Source of the DNA: Marinilabilia sp. UBA5340
Lineage (GTDB): Bacteria > Bacteroidota > Bacteroidia > Bacteroidales > Marinilabiliaceae
Length of the DNA: 5,864 bases
Direction of reading: 5' to 3'
NCBI GenBank assembly: GCA_002411085.1
Contig: DHQK01000080.1
Coordinates: forward strand, 946 to 6,809
Of the stretch, positions 1-5,800 are shown piece by piece (positions within the stretch are counted from its first letter, which is position 1; the number at the start of each line of letters is the position of its first letter). Made by a program: the position numbers and the translations under genes. The notes under the pieces are model-generated. The model saw nothing but the letters and a program-made list of their open reading frames with translations. It made no database searches and had not been told where the DNA came from.

Positions 1-25
1 CCTGATTAATTCATGAATTTTTGTA

Positions 26-178
26 ATGAGATGGTCAAACAGCAAGAAATATGGACAACCGCAGATGAAATTGATGAAGGAAATAGTGGACTATTTTCAA
101 ATCAATTTTATCGAGGACGTTCATATTTCGCAGTTGGTTGATCATCGTAATAAATTATTTATGAATTATTCAGGTTAA
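26..178 (+). CDS. Doubtful 50-aa ORF, possible remnant or tail of an upstream gene
   Basis: This frame runs from ATG 26 to TAA 176-178 and encodes a hydrophilic 50-aa peptide ending in LFMNYSG. It stops 4 nt before the SHOCT gene start, which is operon-like spacing and the only argument for it. I recognise no domain. A second frame (ATG 13 to TGA 139-141, 42 aa, ending RSYFAVG) overlaps it, and at most one can be real. All three forward frames have a stop within the first 16 bases, so neither is simply an open gene entering from the left. A frameshifted gene tail or plain noncoding spacer is equally possible. Confidence 0.18.
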   Translation: MRWSNSKKYGQPQMKLMKEIVDYFQINFIEDVHISQLVDHRNKLFMNYSG

Positions 179-182
179 ATTT

Positions 183-392
183 ATGATGTTTGGTTGGATT
201 ATCGGTTTAATACTCGTAGTTGCTTTAATTGTAACCTTAGGAAGAGGTGATATTTTTCAAAAAAACACTGGCACTCCTGAGAGTAGAAACAGAAACAGTT
301 CCGCAATGGAAACTTTGAAAGATCGCTATGCCAAAGGAGAAATTGGAAAAGAGGAGTTTGAAGAAAAGAAAGCTGAACTGGAAAAAAACTAA
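183..392 (+). CDS. SHOCT-domain small membrane protein
   Basis: This is a 69-aa protein. Residues 3-19 form one hydrophobic transmembrane segment, followed by a polar linker rich in Asn, Ser and Arg (about 21-41). Residues 43-67 are a charged SHOCT-type helix pair (LKDRYAKGEIGKEEFEEKKAEL), with the typical pattern L-x-x-R/L-Y/H-x-x-G-x-I-x-x-E-E-F. SHOCT (short C-terminal) domains end many small bacterial membrane proteins and are thought to mediate oligomerisation or protein contacts; no enzymatic role is known. The tail probably faces the cytoplasm, since the Arg and Lys lie just after the membrane segment. ATG 183 and ATG 186 are both possible starts (MM), and no strong ribosome binding site separates them. 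It ends 9 nt before the permease gene, so the two are very likely cotranscribed. Small SHOCT proteins also occur in copper and silver resistance clusters, which fits the downstream oxidase, but a specific role cannot be read here. Confidence 0.85.
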   Translation: MMFGWIIGLILVVALIVTLGRGDIFQKNTGTPESRNRNSSAMETLKDRYAKGEIGKEEFEEKKAELEKN

Positions 393-401
393 TCAAAAGC
401 A

Positions 402-1724
402 ATGAGTGAATACAAAAAAAACAGCTTAAGCTTAACGGGAACTGTTTCATTAGGCACCGGCGTGATGATCGGTGCAGCTATTTTTGCCCTGCTGGGCCAG
501 GTGGCCGAACTTTCCGGTGCTTTATTTCCTGTCATATTCTTCATTGGGGCAATCATTGTAGCATTTAGCGCATACTCTTATATAAAAGTATCGAATAGCT
601 ACCCATCGGCCGGAGGCATAGCAATGATTTTGCAGAAAGCTTATGGCAAATCAACAATCACTGCCGGTTCTGCCCTGCTGATGGCTTTTGCCATGATCAT
701 CAATCAAAGTCTGGTGGCCCGGACATTTGGCTCCTATACCATGCAGTTATTTGATGCCGGAGACAACAGCTTTTGGATACCGATTCTGGGTGTTTTGCTG
801 TTAATTGGCACCTTCCTGATCAATATAGCCGGCAACAAATTCATACAAAAATCAGCGTTTGTAATGGCTCTTTTGAAAGTAGGCGGCATTGCCATTTTTG
901 CCATCGGCGGTTTATGGGCTGCCGGTTTTTCTTTTGAGAGCGCTGTTCCTTCTAAAATCCCTGAAAATTATTCTATCGCCAGCTACCTTGGTGCTCTGGC
1001 CCTTGCCATTCTGGCGTATGCCGGCTTTACCACCATCACAAACAGCGGCGAAGAAGTCAAAAATCCGCATAAAAACGTTGGACGGGCCATTGTCATCTCC
1101 TTGTCCATTTGTGCTGTAGTGTACGTATTAGTGGCCATGGCTGTATCTGCAAATTTATCCGTCCCAAAAATCATAGAAGCCAAAGACTATTCGCTGGCCG
1201 AAGCCGCACGCCCTGCATTTGGGCAATATGGTTTGTGGTTTACGGTAGGCATCGCTATTCTGGCTACAGTATCAAGCGTAGTTGCCAATTTATTTGCCAT
1301 TTCCCGCATGACTGCCATGTTGACCAAAATGAAACTTATCCCGCACAGTCACATGGGTATGCCGGGAAGGATTCAGAAACACATGCTGGTATATATCGCC
1401 ACGATCGCCATTGTTCTTACCATCTTCTTTGACCTGACCCGAATCGCCTCTCTGGGCGCTGTCTTTTACATAGTGATGGATATGGTGGTTCATTGGGGTG
1501 TACTAAAGCGTTTGCGCAAAGATGTGAAAGCAAATCCGGTAATTGTAACAACAGCTTTGGTAATTGACGGAGTGGTTTTAGCAGCTTTTCTTTGGATCAA
1601 AGCCTCTTCTGATCTTTTGGTTGTCTGGTTATCTCTCGTCCTGATGATTATGATTTTTGCGGGTGAAAAGTGGTTCTTAAAAAGAAGAAAAGAATTAACT
1701 GATCAGAACGAAGAAATATCATAA
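402..1724 (+). CDS. APC-family amino-acid permease
   Basis: This 440-aa polytopic inner-membrane protein belongs to the amino acid-polyamine-organocation superfamily. Near the N-terminus (residues 18-28) is GTGVMIGAAIF, the broken-helix motif of TM1 that binds the substrate amino group in this fold. The loop after TM2 holds SYPSAGG (about 65-72). After TM6 comes GEEVKNPHKNVGRAI (216-230), close to the family signature E-E-x-x-N-P-x-K-x-x-x-R-A. A second family-like cytoplasmic loop near residues 306-316 reads RMTAMLTKMKLIP. About 12 hydrophobic segments can be counted, and a basic, acidic-rich tail (KRRKELTDQNEE) closes the protein. Length is normal for the family (about 430-480), with no frameshift. 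The family usually works by proton- or sodium-coupled uptake or by exchange. The substrate cannot be deduced; amino acid or polyamine is likely. It follows the SHOCT gene by 9 nt and precedes the rhodanese gene by 77 nt. Any connection to copper is unproven. Confidence 0.93.
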   Translation: MSEYKKNSLSLTGTVSLGTGVMIGAAIFALLGQVAELSGALFPVIFFIGAIIVAFSAYSYIKVSNSYPSAGGIAMILQKAYGKSTITAGSALLMAFAMIINQSLVARTFGSYTMQLFDAGDNSFWIPILGVLLLIGTFLINIAGNKFIQKSAFVMALLKVGGIAIFAIGGLWAAGFSFESAVPSKIPENYSIASYLGALALAILAYAGFTTITNSGEEVKNPHKNVGRAIVISLSICAVVYVLVAMAVSANLSVPKIIEAKDYSLAEAARPAFGQYGLWFTVGIAILATVSSVVANLFAISRMTAMLTKMKLIPHSHMGMPGRIQKHMLVYIATIAIVLTIFFDLTRIASLGAVFYIVMDMVVHWGVLKRLRKDVKANPVIVTTALVIDGVVLAAFLWIKASSDLLVVWLSLVLMIMIFAGEKWFLKRRKELTDQNEEIS

Positions 1725-1801
1725 AAAAATTGCTTCAGTGAGGGCTATCCGGAAAAAAGAAAATCAAGGAGTAAAAAACTGAAATACAAAAAGCAATTAA
1801 C

Positions 1802-2260
1802 ATGGATATTAGTAAAAAGCGAATCCCTACCAGAGAAAAGCCACAAATGGTTCCTCATGCTGTTAACGGGGAATCCGGTTTGGTAATAGTAGATACCACC
1901 TGGGGAAAAATCCAACCGATTAAAGTTGCAGAAAATGTTCTTACTGTAGATGAATTGGAGGTACTTAAATTTCAGGAAAACGGGCTTCAGATAATTGATT
2001 CCCGCACATCCAATTTTTATGAAATTTCCACTATCCCCGGTGCCAAAAATATTCCTCACGATGAAATAACAGAAAGAATGGATGAGTTGGATCGCAGCAG
2101 CCTGACTATCTTTTTTTGTAACGGACCACAATGTCCACAATCACCTACAGCTATCCGCAGTTTATTGTCTGCCGGTTATCCTCCTGAAAAGATTTTGTAT
2201 TATCGGGGCGGAATGCATGATTGGATAACCCTGGGGTTGCCGATTGACGGAGGCCTTTGA
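1802..2260 (+). CDS. Rhodanese-like sulfurtransferase domain protein
   Basis: This is a 152-aa single-domain rhodanese with no signal peptide, so probably cytoplasmic. An N-terminal extension (about 1-45, containing GLVIVDTTWGKIQPI) precedes the domain. The fold is marked by IIDSRTSNFY (64-73) and IPGAKNIPH (78-86). The active-site loop is FFCNGPQCPQSP, with Cys106 in the persulfide-forming position. The C-terminal signature is YYRGGMHDWITLGLPI (133-148). Rhodaneses carry sulfane sulfur on the catalytic cysteine and pass it to thiol acceptors, cyanide or other partners. Here the loop is Pro-rich, has a second cysteine (Cys111) and lacks the Arg found in thiosulfate-type loops, so the substrate is open. 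ATG 1802 is the first ATG after the permease. AAGGAG at 1766-1771 lies about 30 nt upstream, too far to be an ordinary ribosome binding site. It stands 83 nt before the multicopper oxidase, in the same direction. A role in sulfur or thiol handling under copper stress is an inference from position only. Confidence 0.93.
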   Translation: MDISKKRIPTREKPQMVPHAVNGESGLVIVDTTWGKIQPIKVAENVLTVDELEVLKFQENGLQIIDSRTSNFYEISTIPGAKNIPHDEITERMDELDRSSLTIFFCNGPQCPQSPTAIRSLLSAGYPPEKILYYRGGMHDWITLGLPIDGGL

Positions 2261-2263
2261 AGC

Positions 2264-2295
2264 TTTGCATTTCCAGGGGGTCAACAATAATTTCA
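2264..2295 (+). promoter_or_regulatory. Weak candidate Bacteroidota-type promoter for the multicopper oxidase
   Basis: In the 83-nt gap before the oxidase gene, TTTG (2264-2267) matches the Bacteroidota -33 element. It is followed 20 nt later by TAATTTCA (2288-2295), a partial match to the -7 element TAnnTTTG: TA and two of the Ts fit, but the last two bases do not. Transcription would begin around 2300, leaving a leader of roughly 40 nt. The oxidase could instead be transcribed from further upstream together with the rhodanese gene. The short element length makes chance matches common. Confidence 0.22.
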
Positions 2296-2343
2296 AACTC
2301 ATTCAGATACCACTGCAAATCACAAAAAAGAAAAGGGAAGAAA

Positions 2344-4638
2344 ATGAAACTTGCCACTATCGCATTTATCAGCACATTATTCATTTCGCAAATCGGGCTT
2401 GCACAAGTAGGCACAAACGGCAATGACAGAAATGAAGAAGGAAGACCTGTTAAAGAATATCAACTTACCATTGAGCAAAAAGAAATGACTCTTGCAGGCG
2501 TTAAAGCAGATGCCATGACCATAAATGGAAAAATTCCGGGGCCGGTACTTGATTTCATAATAGGTGACCTGGCTGTTATTAAGGTAACCAATAAAATGGA
2601 TGTTGAAACTTCTGTACATTGGCATGGGTTAATACTTCCCAATATTTTCGATGGTGTTCCCTATCTGAATACACCTCCCATTAAACCGGGAGAAACTTTT
2701 GAATACAGAATACCAATCAACCAATCAGGTACATATTGGTACCACTCCCACACCATGTTACAGGAGCAAAAAGGGGTATATGGGGCTATCATAATCCATC
2801 CCAAAGAGAAAAACATGGAATATGACAAGGATCTTGCTGTGGTTTTATCAGACTGGACCAACGAAAAGCCAATGAATGTGCTGCGAAACCTCAAGAGAGG
2901 TAATGAATGGTATCAGGTAAAAAAAGGAACCACTGTTCCGTTAAGCAGAGCTATTGCCCGGGGAGGATTTGCTGCACAGCTAAGAATGTGGCGCGACCGG
3001 ATGGAAGGGGCTGATATTGCAGATATTTATTACCCGGCATTTTTAAGTAATGGGGAAAAACTGGCAGAATATCCGAATTTTGAGCCCGGTGAAAAAGTCA
3101 GGCTTAGATTTGTTAATGCCTCCGCATCTTCTTATTACTGGATGGATTTTGGCGCCGGCAATCCGATGGTAGTAGCCGGCGATGGAGTTGATGTCGAACC
3201 TGTACACAAAAACAGATTCCTTTTTGCCATTGCCGAAACCTACGATGTTATTGTCACTATTCCTCAGGGAAAACTGGAAATTATTGCCACAGCACAGGAT
3301 GGTTCAGGTTATACTACTATTCATCTCGGTAGTGGAGAGTTGTTTCCTGCAAAGGTAATCGGCCGACCCGATAAGGTGGAAATGATGAAACAATTCGCAG
3401 ACATGGAAATGAAAATGGGCGCTCCGGCTCTGATTGGTAATAAAAAGAAAAAAACACCCGAATTTCTGAGGAGTAATTATGGGATGAAAATGAATATGGA
3501 TAAGAATAATGAAGGGAATTCGCCAATGGATGATGAGATGAACATGGATCATGAAATGAACATGGAGCAGATGAATCACTCTTCAAAACAAGAGAAAGAT
3601 TCCTCCGGGGATTTTTCTTATAAAAAGCGAAAGAAGCATTTTAACTACAATTTCCTTGAAGCAAACGAAAAAACAAACTTTAATCCGGATATCCCGGTAA
3701 ACGAATTGCTCTTAAATCTTACCGGTAACATGAACCGTTACGTATGGAGTTTAAACGGAATTCCGCTTTCGGAAACTGACAAAATAAAAATTGAAGACGG
3801 AGAAATTACCCGAATTACACTGAATAACCTCACCATGATGCACCACCCGATGCACCTTCATGGCCATTATTTCAGGGTCATTAACGAAAACGGAGAACGA
3901 TCCCCGTTAAAGCATACGGTAAATGTTCCACCTATGCAAAAAGTAACCATCGAGTTTTACAATGAAGAATACGGTGATTGGTTTTTCCATTGTCACATTC
4001 TTTACCACATGATGGGAGGCATGGCGCGGATTATGAGCTACGACACACCAAGAGATGAACGATTGAAGGATTTTCCCGTTCAAGGACTAATCGATGAAAC
4101 AAACCATTATTACTCATGGGGTTTGGCTGAATTAAGTTCTAATTTCTCTGAATTAAGCCTTACTTCAAGCAATATTCGTAATGAGTTTAATTTAAGTCTA
4201 GAAACTGATTACAACCAAAATTCAGAAGTAGAATTTAGCTATAACCGGTATTTTAATGATTGGGTGAGAATTTACGCGGGTGTCAATGCCGAAAATGAAA
4301 CTCCCGACTCCTACGATGAAATTAACACAGTTGGATTAGTGGGTGTAAAGTATTTCACACCCTACATGTTCAATATTGATGTGAGTATTGACCATCAACT
4401 TCGGCCCAGACTCCGCGTTGATAAAGAAATTCTGTTATTCCCCCGCCTTTTTGTGGAAGGAGAATACGAATACCGGGCCGACTTTGGCTGGGTCAACGAC
4501 TTTGAAGACAACACAAGTTATGAAGGCGAAGAAGAATGGCTTATCAGGGCTGCATATATACTATCCCGTAATTTTTCCATTCAGGCCAATTATAATAACA
4601 GGTATGGCTGGGGTGGTGGTTTAAGTATAAGGTTTTGA
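2344..4638 (+). CDS. Exported multicopper oxidase (CopA/PcoA type) fused to a CopB-like outer-membrane barrel
   Basis: This 764-aa copper-resistance oxidase probably oxidises Cu(I) to Cu(II) in the periplasm. Residues 1-20 are a Sec signal peptide (MKLATIAFIS..., cut near GLA|QVG) with no twin-arginine motif, unlike PcoA. Cupredoxin domain 1 (about 40-160) carries HWHG (92-95) and HSH (134-136). Domain 2 spans about 170-340. A Met/His-rich stretch follows (347-412, with MKMNMD, MNMDHEMNMEQMNH). Domain 3 (about 460-572) carries HPMHLHG (501-507) and HCHILYHMMGGM (549-560), so all type 1, 2 and 3 copper ligands are present, including the axial Met560. After the oxidase, about 590-764 resembles CopB/PcoB: amphipathic strands, VGLVGVKYFTPYMF, a repeated arginine stretch RPRLRVDKEILLFPRLF, and a final aromatic strand GGGLSIRF. 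PcoA is about 600 residues, so roughly 160 are extra. The frame is open back to TTG 2257, overlapping the rhodanese stop, but ATG 2344 is the true start because the signal peptide begins there and a weak AGGGAAG precedes it. Confidence 0.95.
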   Translation: MKLATIAFISTLFISQIGLAQVGTNGNDRNEEGRPVKEYQLTIEQKEMTLAGVKADAMTINGKIPGPVLDFIIGDLAVIKVTNKMDVETSVHWHGLILPNIFDGVPYLNTPPIKPGETFEYRIPINQSGTYWYHSHTMLQEQKGVYGAIIIHPKEKNMEYDKDLAVVLSDWTNEKPMNVLRNLKRGNEWYQVKKGTTVPLSRAIARGGFAAQLRMWRDRMEGADIADIYYPAFLSNGEKLAEYPNFEPGEKVRLRFVNASASSYYWMDFGAGNPMVVAGDGVDVEPVHKNRFLFAIAETYDVIVTIPQGKLEIIATAQDGSGYTTIHLGSGELFPAKVIGRPDKVEMMKQFADMEMKMGAPALIGNKKKKTPEFLRSNYGMKMNMDKNNEGNSPMDDEMNMDHEMNMEQMNHSSKQEKDSSGDFSYKKRKKHFNYNFLEANEKTNFNPDIPVNELLLNLTGNMNRYVWSLNGIPLSETDKIKIEDGEITRITLNNLTMMHHPMHLHGHYFRVINENGERSPLKHTVNVPPMQKVTIEFYNEEYGDWFFHCHILYHMMGGMARIMSYDTPRDERLKDFPVQGLIDETNHYYSWGLAELSSNFSELSLTSSNIRNEFNLSLETDYNQNSEVEFSYNRYFNDWVRIYAGVNAENETPDSYDEINTVGLVGVKYFTPYMFNIDVSIDHQLRPRLRVDKEILLFPRLFVEGEYEYRADFGWVNDFEDNTSYEGEEEWLIRAAYILSRNFSIQANYNNRYGWGGGLSIRF

Positions 4639-4955
4639 TAAAAAGCCAAATTCCTCACGAAGGTGTCATTCTCTGATACGGGCTCCCCATTCTGTCCGAA
4701 GTGGATGGTCATCCAATGTCAGCTGTAGATAACAGAGGGTTATGTATGTGAATTTGAAATGAATAACAGCCCGGAAACTTACAGATTTCATCCGCATACG
4801 GGGCCCACTTCACTGGTTCTCCTGTTCATCAGGGACTGGCTGGAGTGCGTATCGTTGAAGATAATCTAAACAGTCTGATAACCGGGGAACACAGGGATTT
4901 GGTAACAATGTGTAATAACCAGATAATAGGATAGAAACAAGAAAAGATAAATACA
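4639..4955. other. 317-nt spacer without a clear gene, possibly decayed coding DNA
   Basis: No intact gene, tRNA or strong terminator (GC stem plus T-run) is visible between the oxidase and the methyltransferase. The stretch looks richer in G and C than the other spacers and contains a 55-codon frame without stops on the + strand (4767-4931, stop TAG 4932-4934). That frame reads like real protein (for example SPVHQGLAGVRIVEDN) but has no ATG until near its end. An earlier frame around 4688-4750 (EVDGHPMSAVDNRG) also looks protein-like but is cut by stops. Together these suggest remnants of a broken gene whose family I do not recognise. An untranslated RNA or an ordinary spacer remains possible. 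Confidence 0.4.
4702..4715. repeat. 14-bp near-palindrome TGGATG-GT-CATCCA
   Basis: This perfect inverted repeat has 6-bp arms around a 2-base centre, 64 nt after the oxidase stop codon. The loop is too short for an RNA hairpin terminator and no T-run follows, so if functional it would more likely be a binding site for a dimeric regulator. It lies more than 240 nt before the next gene, and 6-bp arms occur by chance fairly often. No second copy was seen in the window. Confidence 0.2.
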
Positions 4956-5579
4956 ATGACCAATAAAATCAAGAAACGTTACAACCGAATCGCAGGTTTT
5001 TACGACAAACTCGATAAACCAATGGAGATGGCCTTATCCAAATGGAGAAATGACCTGTTATCGGAGGCTAAAGGTAAGGTGTTGGAGGTTGGTATTGGCA
5101 CCGGCAGGAATATCCCTTTCTATCCGAATGATATTGAACTGACCGGAATTGACTTTAGTCCCAAAATGATTGAAATTACACAACGTAAATATGGTGACAG
5201 ACCAAACATTAAAATACTGGAAATGGATGCTGAAAACATGAGCTTCAGCGATAACTGTTTTGATACAGTAATTACTTCCTGTGTATTTTGCTCAGTGCCC
5301 GATCCGGTGCAGGGACTTAGAGAAATTAAACGTGTTTGTAAAAACGATGGAAAAATAGTAATGCTGGAGCATGTAAGAAGTCAAAATAGAATGGTGGGGC
5401 CAATAATGGATACTTTTAACTTCATACCACTGCATTTGTACGGCGCAAACATTAACAGGAAAACATACGATAACTTAATAAAAGCCGGTTTTGATCCCCA
5501 CCAGATTGAAATTGAAAATGTCTGGTTGGATATTGTTAAACTCATTCGGATAAACAATCAAAAGCAAAATAACACATGA
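4956..5579 (+). CDS. Class I SAM-dependent methyltransferase (UbiE/METTL7-like)
   Basis: This is a 207-aa soluble methyltransferase without a signal peptide. Motif I is VLEVGIGTGRN (42-52), the glycine-rich loop that binds S-adenosylmethionine. The acidic residue ending strand 2 is Asp66 in LTGIDFSPKM (62-71), which holds the ribose. MDAENMSF (90-97) contacts the adenine. SCVFCSVPDP (108-117) is motif IV, followed by LREIKRVCKNDGKIVMLEHVRS, the usual R-V-x-x-x-G-G-x-x-x-x-x-E-H region with Asp in place of the first Gly. The N-terminus (YNRIAGFYDKL) also fits the UbiE, phospholipid N-methyltransferase and METTL7 groups. Length is normal. The methyl acceptor is unclear: quinone, phospholipid or small thiol are all compatible, and METTL7 enzymes are alkyl-thiol methyltransferases. 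The leader is AT-rich with no Shine-Dalgarno sequence, common in Bacteroidota, and ATG 4956 is the only reasonable start. It is 317 nt downstream of the oxidase, so it may have its own promoter. Confidence 0.93.
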   Translation: MTNKIKKRYNRIAGFYDKLDKPMEMALSKWRNDLLSEAKGKVLEVGIGTGRNIPFYPNDIELTGIDFSPKMIEITQRKYGDRPNIKILEMDAENMSFSDNCFDTVITSCVFCSVPDPVQGLREIKRVCKNDGKIVMLEHVRSQNRMVGPIMDTFNFIPLHLYGANINRKTYDNLIKAGFDPHQIEIENVWLDIVKLIRINNQKQNNT

Positions 5580-5601
5580 CCTACAAAAAGAGAGAATAAG
5601 A

Positions 5602-5736
5602 ATGGAGAAACTAACATTTACAGCATTAACAACATTGCTTCTCCCCCCTCCGGAAGCTCTTCACAATGCCTTAGATTTAGGAACTCAGCGAAATTATGTA
5701 AGTTTTTCCCGGAAATATGTAACACCTTGTATATAA
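5602..5736 (+). pseudogene. 44-aa ORF resembling the truncated start of a secreted protein
   Basis: ATG 5602 to TAA 5734-5736 encodes 44 residues. The first 16 (MEKLTFTALTTLLLPP) look like a signal-peptide start whose hydrophobic core breaks into PPPEALH, without a clear cleavage site. The next part, NALDLGTQRNYVSFS (22-36), resembles the first strand of LamG/concanavalin-like domains in Bacteroidota secreted proteins, which often start with a pattern like NALDFDGxxDYVxF directly after the signal peptide. The frame then ends at TAA. This fits a gene start left after deletion or frameshift; an expressed small protein is the alternative. It begins 22 nt after the methyltransferase stop. The family assignment rests on a short resemblance and is tentative. 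Confidence 0.35.
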
Positions 5737-5744
5737 AGAACCTG

Positions 5745-5752
5745 TAAATTTG
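5745..5752 (+). promoter_or_regulatory. Bacteroidota -7 promoter element (TAAATTTG)
   Basis: TAAATTTG matches the Bacteroidota housekeeping -7 consensus TAnnTTTG exactly and lies 48 nt before ATG 5801, which would give a leader of roughly 40 nt. The -33 TTTG element is not well placed: the nearest candidate, CTTG at 5726-5729, is only 15 nt upstream instead of about 19-21. It is probably the promoter of the right-edge gene, and would make that gene a separate transcription unit. Confidence 0.4.
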
Positions 5753-5800
5753 TATTATTAATAAAGAGACAAATTAAATAATCACTTAAATTTTAGTACT

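Noticed and set aside
1109..1432. 107-codon + frame inside the permease gene
   Set aside because: It is a shifted-frame shadow of the permease, rich in Cys, His and Arg, without motifs or its own start signals.
1728..1798. Inverted repeat AATTGCTT (1728-1735) and AAGCAATT (1791-1798) in the permease-rhodanese gap
   Set aside because: The arms are 8 bp, AT-rich and 55 nt apart, with no T-run after a stable stem. This is expected by chance and is not a convincing terminator or operator.
1745..2140. 131-codon open frame on the - strand opposite the rhodanese gene
   Set aside because: It lies almost wholly antisense to a well-supported rhodanese domain, its product is a compositionally odd mix rich in Phe, Tyr and Asn, and it shows no family motif.
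3304..3586. His/Ile- and Ser/Pro-rich open frames on the - strand inside the oxidase
   Set aside because: Their His repeats (HVHFMIHVHLIIH) are simply the reverse complement of the Met/Asp codons in the Met-rich insert, not a separate metal-binding protein.
4729..4743. Small hairpin ATAAC-agagg-GTTAT after the oxidase
   Set aside because: The 5-bp stem is mostly A/T pairs and no U-tract follows, so it is too weak to call a terminator.
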